DNA from: Rhizobium pisi
GTDB lineage: Bacteria; Pseudomonadota; Alphaproteobacteria; Rhizobiales; Rhizobiaceae
Assembly (NCBI RefSeq): GCF_003938655.1
Contig: NZ_RJJT01000003.1
Location: forward strand, 62,001 to 126,000
Length of the DNA stretch: 64,000 nucleotides
Direction: 5' to 3'
Part shown: piece after piece, positions 24,430 to 33,536 of the stretch
Layout: each line of letters opens with the position of its first letter
Position numbering within the stretch: the first letter of the stretch is position 1
Translations under genes and position numbers: made by a program
The notes under the pieces: model-generated
Seen by the model: only the letters and a program-made list of their open reading frames with translations
What the model was told of the DNA's origin: nothing
Database searches by the model: none

Positions 24430-25521
24430 ATGATGTCGAAAGCGGCAGAGATCGATATAGTATCCGTTTCGAAGGTGTATGGGGCGACGACAGCGGTCCA
24501 TGCAATCAGCCTGAAGATTCCGGCCGGCTCCTATTGCTGCTTCCTCGGCCCGTCGGGCTGCGGCAAGACCTCGACGCTGCGCATGATCGCCGGCCATGAG
24601 AGTATCTCCTCGGGCGATATCCGCCTTGGCAATGTCGTCGTCACCGATTTTCCGCCGGCCAGGCGCGGCACGGCGATGATGTTCCAGTCCTATGCGCTCT
24701 TCCCCCATCTCGACCTGATCGACAACGTCGCCTTCAGCCTCAAGATGAAAGGCGTCGACAAGGCGGAGCGCCGGGCAAAGGCGCTCGAGATGCTGCAGCT
24801 GATGCAGATGGAGCCTTATGCCAACCGGCGTCCGGCGCAGCTTTCCGGCGGCCAGCAGCAGCGCGTGGCGCTAGCACGCGCGCTGATCACCGATCCGGAG
24901 GCGCTGCTGCTCGACGAGCCGCTGTCGGCGCTTGATCCGTTCCTGAAGATCCGCATGCGCGCCGAACTGAAGAAGCTGCAGAAGTCGCTCGGCATTACCT
25001 TCGTCCACGTCACCCACAGCCAGGAAGAGGCGATGGCGCTCGCCGATGTCATGGTCATCATGAACGACGGCCGGATCGAACAGGCGGCTGCACCCCGCGA
25101 GGTTTTCGAGCGGCCGGCAACAGCCTTCGTCGCCCGCTTCATGGGCGACCACAACGTGCTCTCCGGCCGGGTGACATCGAGCGAGAACGGCGTGATCGTC
25201 ATGACCGTGCCGGAGGGCCAGAGCTTTTCCGTGCGCGGAACGGGCAGGGAGGTCGGCGAGCCTGTCGATATCGGCATCCGCACCGACCGCGTCCGCCTGC
25301 AGGTGGCGACCGAATGGACGCTCGGCTTCAACGGCATCGTCTCCAACATCGAATATCGCGGCTCGTCGGTGAAGATCACCGTTCTCGGCGCCGGCAGCGA
25401 CGACTTCACCGTCATATCAGACGACGGCGATTATTTCGACCGGCCGGTCTCGGTCGGCGATACCGTTGCGCTCAGTTGGGCGCTCGACGATGCGGTGCTG
25501 CTCGGCCGTGCCTCCGCATAA
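24430..25521 (+). CDS. ABC transporter ATP-binding protein (PotA-like)
   Basis: A 363-residue importer ATPase. Walker A is GPSGCGKTS, the Q-loop is FQSYALFPHLDLIDNV, the signature is LSGGQQQRVALARAL, Walker B is ALLLDEPLSALDP, and the H-loop is HVTHSQEEAMALAD. The C-terminal ~120 residues form a TOBE-type regulatory domain. It powers the importer formed with the two permeases and binding protein encoded downstream. The order here is ATPase, binding protein, permease, permease. Tandem ATGs at 24430/24433 follow GGGGAAGG. It starts the operon divergent from the GntR gene. Confidence 0.92.
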   Translation: MMSKAAEIDIVSVSKVYGATTAVHAISLKIPAGSYCCFLGPSGCGKTSTLRMIAGHESISSGDIRLGNVVVTDFPPARRGTAMMFQSYALFPHLDLIDNVAFSLKMKGVDKAERRAKALEMLQLMQMEPYANRRPAQLSGGQQQRVALARALITDPEALLLDEPLSALDPFLKIRMRAELKKLQKSLGITFVHVTHSQEEAMALADVMVIMNDGRIEQAAAPREVFERPATAFVARFMGDHNVLSGRVTSSENGVIVMTVPEGQSFSVRGTGREVGEPVDIGIRTDRVRLQVATEWTLGFNGIVSNIEYRGSSVKITVLGAGSDDFTVISDDGDYFDRPVSVGDTVALSWALDDAVLLGRASA

Positions 25522-25568
25522 ACCATCACCATCAAGAACCATGAACCTTCAAGAAAAGGGGAACTGAC

Positions 25569-26867
25569 ATGACGACTGAAACGACATCGACCAAGGCGGA
25601 GAAGGGTCTTTCCCGCCGCACGCTGCTGAAGACGGGTGCTGCCGCCGTCGGCGCCATCGCCGGCTCCGGCGCGATCACCGGCTTTCCCACCATCTGGGCA
25701 AAGACGAACATCACGCTTCGCCAGTTCGGCACCGGCGTTTCGAACATCAATGCCATCGCCGAGAAGTGCAAGGCTGATCTCGGTATCACGCTGGAGATGA
25801 CGGCGACCGATTCCGACGCTGCCGCCCAGCGCGCCGTCACCCAGCCCGACAGCTACGACATTGCCGACATCGAATACTGGATCGCCAAGAAGGTGTTCCC
25901 GACTGGCGCCCTGCAGCCGATGGACGTCAAGAAGCTGAAGTACTACGACAAGATCGTGCCGCTGTTCATCAACGGCAAGCTGAAGCCGGATAGCGTGATT
26001 GCCCAGGGCACGGCGCCGCACACGGTCGGCTTCGTCGAAGCGCAGGGTTCGAAGAAATTCGCCAAGGAACCGACGCAGTGGATGACGATGGTTCCCACGA
26101 TCTACAACGCCGATACGCTCGGCATCCGCCCCGACCTGACCGGTCGTCCGATCACCAGCTGGGCCGACATTCTCGATCCGGCCTTCAAGGGCAAGACCGC
26201 GATCCTCAACATCCCGTCGATCGGCATCATGGATGCGGCGATGATCATGGAAGCCGCCGGCAAGATCAAATATGCCGACAAGGGCAACATGACGAAGGAC
26301 GAAATCGACAAGACGATTGACTTCCTGATCAAAACCAAGGGCGACGGCCAGTTCCGCGCCTTCTGGAAGTCCTTCGACGAAAGCGTCAACCTGATGGCAT
26401 CGGGCGAAGTCGTCATCCAGTCGATGTGGTCGCCGGCTGTGGCCGCCGTCCGCTCGAAGGGCATCGCCTGCACCTTCCAGCCGCTCAAGGAAGGCTACCG
26501 CGCATGGGGCGGCGGCCTCGGCCTTGCCTCGCACCTCAAGGGCGCTGAACTCGACGCGGCTTACGAATACATCAACTGGTACACGTCAGGCTGGGTCGGC
26601 GGCTACCTCAACCGCCAGGGCTACTATTCCGCCTGCATGGAGACCGCCAAGAACTTCATGACGGCAGACGAATGGGGCTACTGGATCGAAGGCAAGGCTG
26701 CGACCGGCGACATCCTGTCTCCTGAAGGCAAGGTCATGGAGAAGGCCGGTGCGGTCCGCGATGGCGGTTCCTTCGAAGCCCGCATGGGCGCGGTCGCCTG
26801 CTGGAACTCCGTCATGGACGAGGACCGCTACATGGTCCGCCGCTGGAACGAGTTCATCGCGGCCTAA
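25569..26867 (+). CDS. ABC transporter substrate-binding protein, Tat-exported
   Basis: A 432-residue binding protein with a twin-arginine signal (LSRRTLLKTGAAAVGAIAG). The mature part is a PotD/AfuA-type periplasmic protein: SYDIADIEYWIAKKVF, TMVPTIYNADTLGI, GRPITSWADILDPAFKGKTAILNIPSIGIMDAAM and AYEYINWYTSGWVGGYLNRQGYYS. Tat export suggests folding before secretion. The substrate is unknown; polyamine-like or a hydantoin-type compound is suggested by the neighbours (racemase, flavin reductase). A 31-bp inverted repeat separates it from the first permease. Confidence 0.9.
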   Translation: MTTETTSTKAEKGLSRRTLLKTGAAAVGAIAGSGAITGFPTIWAKTNITLRQFGTGVSNINAIAEKCKADLGITLEMTATDSDAAAQRAVTQPDSYDIADIEYWIAKKVFPTGALQPMDVKKLKYYDKIVPLFINGKLKPDSVIAQGTAPHTVGFVEAQGSKKFAKEPTQWMTMVPTIYNADTLGIRPDLTGRPITSWADILDPAFKGKTAILNIPSIGIMDAAMIMEAAGKIKYADKGNMTKDEIDKTIDFLIKTKGDGQFRAFWKSFDESVNLMASGEVVIQSMWSPAVAAVRSKGIACTFQPLKEGYRAWGGGLGLASHLKGAELDAAYEYINWYTSGWVGGYLNRQGYYSACMETAKNFMTADEWGYWIEGKAATGDILSPEGKVMEKAGAVRDGGSFEARMGAVACWNSVMDEDRYMVRRWNEFIAA

Positions 26868-26883
26868 GGCGATCGCCGTTTTT

Positions 26884-26975
26884 CCCCTCCCCAACCCTCC
26901 CCACAAGGGGGAGGGAGTCCGGAGGCGGTGCGGCAGAGAAACTTCCTCCCCCTTGTGGGGAGGGTTGGGGAGGGG
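26884..26975. repeat. Long inverted repeat (RIME-like) after the binding-protein gene
   Basis: Two perfect 31-base arms (26884-26914 and 26945-26975) rich in CCCC/GGGG, each with an inner CCCCACAAGGGGG fold, are separated by a 30-base spacer. It resembles the intergenic palindromic repeats (RIME-type) typical of rhizobial genomes. It lies 16 bases after the binding-protein stop and about 60 before the first permease. Confidence 0.75.
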
Positions 26976-27035
26976 TCTTTCTTGAGCCCTCCCTTTACCG
27001 ACAGGACGAATGACTAGAATCCGAAAGGGCAAGGG

Positions 27036-27950
27036 ATGGCGACCATCGCAGCGGAAACGGAGGAGAACGGCCAGGGCGCGCGCGGCGGGCGTGGACTGAG
27101 GCTTTCCCCATCCGCGATCTCCTATCTCCAGGCGACGCCGCTGATTGCCATTCTCGGCTTCTTCTTCCTGCTGCCGATCGCCATGATCGCGGTCGTCAGC
27201 TTCTGGGATTACGATTTCGCCGGTCTCTATCCCGATTTCCTCACCATGAACTACACCGATACGCTCGGTTCGTGGGTGACGTGGAAGACCTATCTCAACA
27301 CGCTGAAATTCACCGCCATCGTCTGGTCGTTGACGCTCGTCATCGGCTTCTGGGTCGCCTATTTCCTGGCCTTCCACATCCGCAAGACCTCGACGCAGAT
27401 GATCCTCTTTCTCGTCTGCACCGTGCCGTTCATGACCTCGAACATCATCCGCATGATCTCGTGGATCCCGGTGCTCGGGCGCAACGGCCTCGTCAATTCG
27501 ACGCTGATCCAGATGGGTATCATCCCGAAGCCGATCGAATGGCTGCTCTATTCCGACTTCGCCGTCGTGCTCGCCATGGTGCACCTCTACACGCTGTTCA
27601 TGGTGACGCCGATCTTCAACACGCTGATGCGCATCGACCGGTCGCTGTTCGAGGCGGCGCGCGATGCGGGTGCCTCCGGCTGGCAGGTGCTGTGGAACGT
27701 CGTCATTCCGCTCGCCAAGCCCGGCATGGCGATCGGCACGATCTTCGTCGTGACGCTCGTCATGGCTGACTTTTCGACGGTGCTGGTGATGTCCGGCGGA
27801 CAGAGCGCCTCGGTGGCGCTGATGATGAAGAACCAGATGTCGCTGCTGCAATATCCGGCCGCCGCCGCAAACGCCGTGGTGCTGCTCGCCGTCGTGCTCC
27901 TGATGGTCGCGGCCATCCTGCGCGTCGTCGATATCCGCAAGGAGCTTTGA
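27036..27950 (+). CDS. ABC transporter permease 1 (PotB-like)
   Basis: A 304-residue inner-membrane permease with about 6 hydrophobic segments after a basic N terminus. The EAA loop reads EAARDAGASGWQVLWNVVIPLAKPG, which contacts the ATPase. The N-terminal LLPIAMIAVVSFWDYD and LFLVCTVPFMTSNIIRMISWIPVLGRNG are typical of PotB-type permeases. It works with the second permease 2 bases after its stop. Confidence 0.9.
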   Translation: MATIAAETEENGQGARGGRGLRLSPSAISYLQATPLIAILGFFFLLPIAMIAVVSFWDYDFAGLYPDFLTMNYTDTLGSWVTWKTYLNTLKFTAIVWSLTLVIGFWVAYFLAFHIRKTSTQMILFLVCTVPFMTSNIIRMISWIPVLGRNGLVNSTLIQMGIIPKPIEWLLYSDFAVVLAMVHLYTLFMVTPIFNTLMRIDRSLFEAARDAGASGWQVLWNVVIPLAKPGMAIGTIFVVTLVMADFSTVLVMSGGQSASVALMMKNQMSLLQYPAAAANAVVLLAVVLLMVAAILRVVDIRKEL

Positions 27951-27951
27951 G

Positions 27952-28773
27952 ATGAGCCACGAAAAACGCGGCCTGGAATTCTATCTTCTGGCGATCTTCT
28001 TCATCGTCTTCGTGCTGTTCCTCTACGGCCCGCTCTCGGCAATCCTGATCCTCTCCTTCCAGGGGCCGGACGGCGGCCTGACCTTTCCGATGAACGGCGT
28101 TTCCACGCACTGGTTCTTCAATCTGTTCGAAAAGCAGGCGGTCGGCGATTTCGGCGCCTCCTTCCGGCGTTCCTTGTCGCTCGGGCTGATGGTGATGGTG
28201 GTGACCGTCGTCGTGTCGCTGCTCGCAGGCCTTGCCTTCCGCCGCCGCTTCCGCGGATCAACCGTGCTGTTTTACGCCACCGTCGCAAGCCTCGTCGTGC
28301 CGTCGATCATCGTCTCGCTCGGCATCGGCGTCGTCTTCCAAGAGGGCGGGTTGAAGCCCGCCTGGTATTCCTCGGCCTTCGGCGCGCATCTCACCTGGAC
28401 GCTGCCTTTCGGCGTCCTGATCATGTTTGCCGTCTTCAATCGCTTCTCGCCGGCCTATGAAGAAGCGGCGCGCGACCTCGGCGCAACCTCCTGGCAGACG
28501 TTCCGCCATGTCGTGCTGCCGATGATCGCGCCGAGCCTGATCGGCGTCGGCCTGTTCGGCTTCACGCTCTCCTATGACGAATTCGCCCGCACGCTGATGA
28601 CCTCTGGCACCTACAATACGCTGCCGCTCGAAATCTACGGCATGACGACCAACGTCACGACGCCTGTGCTCTATGCGCTCGGCACGGTGACGACGCTGTT
28701 TTCCTTCACCATCATTCTCATCGCGCTCGGCATCATGACCATGCTCAGCCGGCGACAGGCAAAGACAGACTGA
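27952..28773 (+). CDS. ABC transporter permease 2 (PotC-like)
   Basis: A 273-residue permease with the EAA loop EEAARDLGATSWQTFRHVVLPMIAPSL and a start MSHEKRGLEFYLLAIFFIVFVLFLYGP. It starts 2 bases after permease 1. It completes an importer of the spermidine/putrescine (PotABCD) architecture. The transported compound is unknown. Confidence 0.9.
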   Translation: MSHEKRGLEFYLLAIFFIVFVLFLYGPLSAILILSFQGPDGGLTFPMNGVSTHWFFNLFEKQAVGDFGASFRRSLSLGLMVMVVTVVVSLLAGLAFRRRFRGSTVLFYATVASLVVPSIIVSLGIGVVFQEGGLKPAWYSSAFGAHLTWTLPFGVLIMFAVFNRFSPAYEEAARDLGATSWQTFRHVVLPMIAPSLIGVGLFGFTLSYDEFARTLMTSGTYNTLPLEIYGMTTNVTTPVLYALGTVTTLFSFTIILIALGIMTMLSRRQAKTD

Positions 28774-28776
28774 ACA

Positions 28777-29520
28777 ATGCGCATCCTCATCGTTAATCCG
28801 AACACCACGGCCTCCATGACCGAGAAGGCCGCGACCGCCGCGCGCGCGGTAGCTGCATCAGGCACGGAGATCATCGCGGCCACCTCCCGTATGGGTCCTG
28901 TCTCGATCGAGGGACACTATGATGGAGCGCTGGCGATCCCCGGCCTGCTCTCAGAACTCAAGGAGCGGCAAAGCGCGGGTTACGACGCGGCTGTCATCGC
29001 CTGCTTCGACGATACCGGGCTCGAAGCGGCCCGCAGCTTCGCCGATGTGCCGATCCTCGGGCTTTGCGAATCCGCAGTCGTGACAGCGGGCTTCCTGGCG
29101 CAGCGTTTCACCGTGGTGACGACGCTGGAGCGATCGCGGGTGCTGATCGACAATCTGGTGCGCCGCTACGGCATGGGCGAGCGCGCCAAGGTGCGCGCCT
29201 CCGACATTCCAGTGCTGGAATTGGAGGATGCCGCATCAGGCGCGATCGGCAAACTCAGGGCCGAGATCGAGCGGGCGCTGGCGGAAGACGGCGCCGAGGC
29301 GATCGTGCTCGGCTGCGCCGGGATGACGGATCTCGCCAGGGAATTGCAGGCGATCTACGGCGTGCCCGTCGTCGATGGTGTGGCGGCGGCGGTAAAGCAG
29401 GCGGAGGCGCTGGTGTCGCTCGGGCTTTCCACCAGCAAGCACGGTTCCTATGCCTCGCCGCTGCCGAAACCCTTCATCGGGGCGATGAGCGGTTTTTCGC
29501 CGGTTCTGAAGGTCGGCTGA
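28777..29520 (+). CDS. Asp/Glu/hydantoin racemase family protein
   Basis: A 247-residue protein of the aspartate/glutamate/hydantoin racemase superfamily. It opens MRILIVNPNTTASMTEK (typical of hydantoin racemases). The two catalytic-type cysteines lie in AVIACFDDTGLEAAR and IVLGCAGMTDLA, so both are present. PILGLCESAVVTAGFL precedes the second half. It likely racemises a cyclic ureide (hydantoin/allantoin-like) or a similar alpha-carbon compound. It begins 3 bases after the permease gene, so it belongs to the importer operon and may act on the transported compound. The exact substrate is inferred. Confidence 0.85.
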   Translation: MRILIVNPNTTASMTEKAATAARAVAASGTEIIAATSRMGPVSIEGHYDGALAIPGLLSELKERQSAGYDAAVIACFDDTGLEAARSFADVPILGLCESAVVTAGFLAQRFTVVTTLERSRVLIDNLVRRYGMGERAKVRASDIPVLELEDAASGAIGKLRAEIERALAEDGAEAIVLGCAGMTDLARELQAIYGVPVVDGVAAAVKQAEALVSLGLSTSKHGSYASPLPKPFIGAMSGFSPVLKVG

Positions 29521-29524
29521 ACCG

Positions 29525-30136
29525 ATGGCCGTTTCCTTCGATTTCGAGCAGTTGACGGAGCGCGAACGCTACAAGCTGATGATCGGCACGATCATTCCCC
29601 GGCCGATCGCCCTGGTGACGACGGTCGACGAGCACGGCCGGATCAACGCCGCGCCCTTCAGCTTCTTCAACTGCCTTTCGGCCGATCCGCCGATCCTGGC
29701 GATCGGTGTCGAGAACAATGCCGACATGTCGTTCAAGGACACCGGCCACAATATCCGCATGACCGAGGTCTTCACGGTCAACATCGTCTCCTTTGCCATC
29801 GCCGAGGCGATGCATGTCTGCGGCGCCAAATATCCGCGCGGCGTCGACGAGCTGAAGGAGGCGGGGTTGACCGCGATGCCGGGCGAGAAAGTGGCTTCGC
29901 CCTGGATCGCCGAGGCGCCGGCCGCCTTCGAATGCCGGCGGCATGTGACGCTGGAACTCGGCCGCTCCAGGCAGATCATCATGGGCGAGATCGTTTACGC
30001 GCATTATCGCGACGGCGTCGTCGATCCGGAACGGCTGCATGTCGATCCGGCCGAAGTCGATGCCATTGCAAGGCTCGGCGGAGATACCTGCGCCACCATC
30101 CGCGACCGGTTCGAGATGCTGACGCCGAAGCTCTGA
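29525..30136 (+). CDS. Flavin reductase-like (FMN-binding split-barrel) protein
   Basis: A 203-residue protein of the flavin reductase-like family. Signatures are FEQLTERERYKLMIGTIIPRPIALVTTVDEHGRINAAPFSFFNCLSADPPILAIGVE and FTVNIVSFAIAEAMHVCGAKYPRGVDEL, with LGRSRQIIMGEIV near the end. It probably binds FMN and either reduces flavin for a partner oxygenase or acts on its own substrate. It starts 4 bases after the racemase stop and continues the operon. No oxygenase partner is nearby. Confidence 0.87.
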   Translation: MAVSFDFEQLTERERYKLMIGTIIPRPIALVTTVDEHGRINAAPFSFFNCLSADPPILAIGVENNADMSFKDTGHNIRMTEVFTVNIVSFAIAEAMHVCGAKYPRGVDELKEAGLTAMPGEKVASPWIAEAPAAFECRRHVTLELGRSRQIIMGEIVYAHYRDGVVDPERLHVDPAEVDAIARLGGDTCATIRDRFEMLTPKL

Positions 30137-30224
30137 AACGGGATAGGCTCAAGTTTTGCTTTACTTTTTTGCCTCTGGCGAGAATGGTCTGCAGCGGATC
30201 ATTGCGGCAGAGGAGGGCTTATCC

Positions 30225-30719
30225 ATGACAATCGAGGACGATCTCAGCCGGATCGCGGAGCAGGAGAAGGCGCTGAGCTTCGATGCTTTCGACCTGACGA
30301 CGGCATGGCAGCTCGGCAGGCTTCTGCAGGAACTCGCGACCGAGCGCGGCCTCGGCATCGTGATCGACGTAACACTGCATTCGATGCCGGTCTTCTATGC
30401 GGCGCTTCCGGGTGTGACGCCCGACAATGTCAACTGGGTCCGCCGCAAGCGCAACATGGTGCTGCGCTATTTCCGCAGCAGTTATTCTTCCGGCCTGAAG
30501 CTTAAGAAGGACGGCAAGACGGTTGAGGATAACGGGCTCGATGGCGCAGACTATGCGCCGCATGGCGGCAGTTTCCCGATCAACGTCAAGGGCACGGGCT
30601 GCATCGGCGCGGTCACCGTCTCCGGCCTGCCGCAGCGTGACGACCACAATCTCGCGGTCGAGGCCCTGGCGCTGATGCTGGCGAAGGATCTGGATACGCT
30701 GCGGCTCGCCCCGCTTTGA
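30225..30719 (+). CDS. UPF0303 / HbpS-like heme-degrading-domain protein
   Basis: A 164-residue protein from ATG 30225 (GGAGGGCTTATCC upstream). The conserved blocks are WQLGRLLQELATERGLGIVIDVTLHSMPVFYAALPGVTPDNVNWVRRKRNMVLRYFRSSY and the closing APHGGSFPINVKGTGCIGAVTVSGLPQRDDHNLAVEAL. The family is often annotated as heme-degrading (HbpS-like, GlcG relative). The gap to the flavin reductase is 88 bases, so it is probably the last operon gene. The role with the ABC importer is unclear. Confidence 0.85.
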   Translation: MTIEDDLSRIAEQEKALSFDAFDLTTAWQLGRLLQELATERGLGIVIDVTLHSMPVFYAALPGVTPDNVNWVRRKRNMVLRYFRSSYSSGLKLKKDGKTVEDNGLDGADYAPHGGSFPINVKGTGCIGAVTVSGLPQRDDHNLAVEALALMLAKDLDTLRLAPL

Positions 30720-30851
30720 TGCGGCTGCGCCAGCCATAATTTTGACAGAAAAAAGCCATGGAAACTGCAAAATCGCGTCATCGCTCCGGTGACGCGGGCT
30801 TATCCTGCGGTTAAGGTGCGGCATCGCCCTCCTTAACCTATCCGGGACATC

Positions 30852-31475
30852 ATGATCCGACTGTTCCTTGCGCTTGCCGCCGCCATCGGTTTTGGTCTTT
30901 TCCTCGCTTCCTGCAACACGCTTTCCAAGGAGGAGTGCATCGCCGCCGACTGGCGGGTGATCGGCGAGAGCGACGGGGCGGCGGGCTATGAGCCGCAACA
31001 GCGTTTTGCGGCACATGCCAAATCCTGCGAGCGGGTCAAGATTGTGCCCGATCAGACGATCTGGTTTCAGGGATACCAGGCTGGCCTGGTGCGCTACTGC
31101 ACGCCGCTCAGCGGCCTTGCGCGCGGCCAGTCGGGCAGCGGCTATGCCAATGTCTGCCCGCCGGAAACCGTATCGGGCTTCCTGCGCGGCTTCAACCTCG
31201 GCAGCAAGCAACACGGACTGCAGGACCGCCTGAACTCGATGCAGAACGACTACAGCTCCAAGGAGACTGAGATCGACGAGCTTTCCGACAAGCTGAAGGA
31301 CGCGAAGGATGGGGACAGATCCGAGCTGCGCCGGCGGATCGAGGATCTGGAAGACGATATGCACGAGATCCGCCGCGACCAGCGCGACGTGCAGGACGAT
31401 CTCGATCGCGTCAACGAGGATGTCGAATGGTTCCAGCGGAACCCGAATGTTGCATTGCCTGCGCCGGGGTATTGA
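30852..31475 (+). CDS. DUF2799 lipoprotein with coiled-coil tail, copy 1
   Basis: A 207-residue lipoprotein. The signal MIRLFLALAAAIGFGLFLASC has lipobox LASC (Cys 21). Residues 22-115 form a DUF2799 domain (KEECIAADWRVIGESDGAAGYEPQQRF, WFQGYQAGLVRYCTP and FLRGFNLGSKQH). The C-terminal 90 residues are a charged coiled coil (LQDRLNSMQNDYSSKETEIDELSDKLKD ... QRDVQDDLDRVNEDVEWFQ). The next gene is a close relative, so these are tandem duplicates. The function is unknown. Confidence 0.85.
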   Translation: MIRLFLALAAAIGFGLFLASCNTLSKEECIAADWRVIGESDGAAGYEPQQRFAAHAKSCERVKIVPDQTIWFQGYQAGLVRYCTPLSGLARGQSGSGYANVCPPETVSGFLRGFNLGSKQHGLQDRLNSMQNDYSSKETEIDELSDKLKDAKDGDRSELRRRIEDLEDDMHEIRRDQRDVQDDLDRVNEDVEWFQRNPNVALPAPGY

Positions 31476-31643
31476 CCTGGCCTCGGAGCCTGCGGCCGGT
31501 CTCGACGATACCTGTCGCTGCGTCGTGACTTCGCACCCAAAATAAAGCTGCCGAAACGGAAGATCGCCACGAACGCGCGTAGTGACAGGCGGATACGCAA
31601 CTGGTAATAATGTTCCCGTTTTGTTCTATTTGACGGGTTTGTT

Positions 31644-32237
31644 ATGCTGCGTTTGCTTTCTATCTTTGCCGTCATCGGCATCAGTCTGCTGCTTACCTCC
31701 TGCTACACGATCTCCAAAAAGGAATGCCTGGCTGGCGACTGGAAAGGGATCGGTTTCACTGATGGGTTCAACGGTTATCAGCCGCAAGCACGGTTTGAAG
31801 GGCATATCAAATCCTGCAAACGAGTGAAGGTTGTCCCGAACCTCACACTTTGGAACCAGGGCTACAAGAAAGGTCTGCTCCGTTATTGCACGGCGTCGAG
31901 CGGGCTGTGGGAAGGACAGCATGGGTACGGCTACAATGGTCTGTGTCCGCCCAAGACGGAAGCTGAGTTCCTGCGTGGCCACGAGCTTGGTTATCGTCAG
32001 TATTCGCTCGAAGCTGAACTAGAGCGATTGAAAGACGAGGCCAATGACAAAGAGGAAGAGCTCGAGGATTTGTCGGAAAAACTCAAAACAGTGCCGGAGG
32101 CGCAGAAGTACGAGATACGCTCCGACATCCGCGATCTGGAATGGGAGCTTACCAAGATCCGTGATAAACAGCGGGATGTTGAGAGTGATCTCTACCTTGC
32201 AGAAGGAGCTGTGGCCAGATTCCGGAGCCAGCTGTAA
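31644..32237 (+). CDS. DUF2799 lipoprotein with coiled-coil tail, copy 2
   Basis: A 197-residue paralogue of the upstream gene. The lipobox is LTSC (Cys 20) after MLRLLSIFAVIGISLLLTSC. The DUF2799 part reads KKECLAGDWKGIGFTDGFNGYQPQARF, then WNQGYKKGLLRYCTASSGL, aligned block by block with copy 1, and the coiled coil ends RDKQRDVESDLYLAEG. The coding sequence is noticeably more AT-rich than copy 1, so the copies have diverged or were acquired separately. An AAATAAAG-type spacer of about 170 bases separates them. Confidence 0.82.
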   Translation: MLRLLSIFAVIGISLLLTSCYTISKKECLAGDWKGIGFTDGFNGYQPQARFEGHIKSCKRVKVVPNLTLWNQGYKKGLLRYCTASSGLWEGQHGYGYNGLCPPKTEAEFLRGHELGYRQYSLEAELERLKDEANDKEEELEDLSEKLKTVPEAQKYEIRSDIRDLEWELTKIRDKQRDVESDLYLAEGAVARFRSQL

Positions 32238-32276
32238 CCGCAGCGATACCGGTTCGAGGCTCGAGAGGCTTTCGCC

Positions 32277-33536
32277 TCAGAGCCTGCCGCCGGCCTCGGC
32301 AATGCCCTTCGTCAGGCTGCCCGTTGCCGGGAAGAGCGGGATGAGGCAGGCTTGCAGGGCGTGGTAGATGTCGCCCTTGCCGGGGAAGAGCGAGTGCGAG
32401 GGAACGAGATCTTCCGTCAGTTCCTCATTCCAGCCGCCGTTCTTGTGGTCGATGAAGGCGCGTTCGATCACGTTCCAGATCTTGCGGTAGCTCTCTTCGT
32501 GGAAATCGCTCGGCAGGTGTTCGTTGAGGAAATGTGCGGCAGCCGCACCCTCGCAGGCCGGCCACCAGAGCTTGTTGCGCTTGGCGGGCTTGTCGTCCCA
32601 ATCGAGCGTGTAGAAGAAACCGCCCTTGTCGTTGTCCCAGCCGAGCGCCATGGATTGGGCGAAAAGGGCCTTGGCCGCATCCGGCATCCATTCGATGCGT
32701 TTGCCGCCGAGCGCCCAGAGCTGCAGGATCAGGCGGGCCCATTCCAGCCAGTGGCCGGGCGTCGTGCCGGCCGGGCGGAACATTTCGTTCGGATGATAGT
32801 AATCCTTGTCGAGGTTCCATTCGGCATCGAAATGCTCGGCGACGCGCCAGTCGACCGAACCGGCCGAGCGGCGGATGACGAGATCGGCGATGCTTTCGGC
32901 CTTGGTCAGGTAATCCCTGTCGCCGGTGGCTTCGAAAGCCGCCATCAGCGCTTCGGTCAGGTGCATGTTGGAATTCTGGCCACGATAGCTGCCGCCGTCG
33001 AGCGGCTGCCAGTCGGCGGTGAACTCTTCGGCGATCGCGCCGTGGCGCGGTTCCCAGAACCTGGTGTTCAGGATCTCGGTGATATCGGCGAGCATGCCGT
33101 CGGCCAGCGGATGACCGATCGTCTTGGCGGCGGAGGCGGCCAACAGAACGAAAGCATGGCCGTAGCCCTGCTTGTTGGAATCGACAGGACCGGCATTGTT
33201 AAGCGACCAGAAATAGCCGCCGTTTTTCCGGTCGCGATGATGGTTCCAGATATAATCTATGCCATGGTCGACGACGTCGGAGGCGCCGGGACGGCCGAGC
33301 AGGGCGCCGATCGAGAAGCAATGCACCGCGCGCGCGGCGATATGGATGCCGCGAACCTGGCCCTCGGCATCCAGCGGCCTGCCGGTATCGTCGAGATCGT
33401 AGAAGCCGCCCTTCGGGTTGATGGAATTGTGCTGGAAGAAATCGAAGAGGCCGTTTGCCTGGGCGAGCAGCCAGCCGCGATGATAGGCGCGGCTCGTCCA
33501 GTTTCCGAGTGCGGCGTTGCCGGTTGCGGGTGCCAT
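32277..33536 (-). CDS. AGE-family sugar epimerase/isomerase
   Basis: A 419-residue (alpha/alpha)6-barrel protein of the N-acylglucosamine 2-epimerase family, close to the YihS/mannose isomerase branch. Visible family blocks are INPKGGFYDLDDTGRP, KNGGYFWSLNNAGPVDSNKQGYGHAFVLLAASAA, GQNSNMHLTEALMAAFEATGD, HYHPNEMFRPAGTTPGHWLEWARLIL-like sequence and WPACEGAAAAHFL. The conserved histidines and arginines of aldose-ketose isomerisation are present. It likely interconverts a hexose such as mannose/fructose or a related sugar. Single gene, convergent with the lipoprotein pair. Confidence 0.85.
   Translation of the reverse strand: MAPATGNAALGNWTSRAYHRGWLLAQANGLFDFFQHNSINPKGGFYDLDDTGRPLDAEGQVRGIHIAARAVHCFSIGALLGRPGASDVVDHGIDYIWNHHRDRKNGGYFWSLNNAGPVDSNKQGYGHAFVLLAASAAKTIGHPLADGMLADITEILNTRFWEPRHGAIAEEFTADWQPLDGGSYRGQNSNMHLTEALMAAFEATGDRDYLTKAESIADLVIRRSAGSVDWRVAEHFDAEWNLDKDYYHPNEMFRPAGTTPGHWLEWARLILQLWALGGKRIEWMPDAAKALFAQSMALGWDNDKGGFFYTLDWDDKPAKRNKLWWPACEGAAAAHFLNEHLPSDFHEESYRKIWNVIERAFIDHKNGGWNEELTEDLVPSHSLFPGKGDIYHALQACLIPLFPATGSLTKGIAEAGGRL

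Noticed and set aside
26586..27851. 421-residue frame antisense to the binding protein and permease genes
   Set aside because: It crosses two real genes and the inverted repeat and has His/Arg-rich low-complexity composition.
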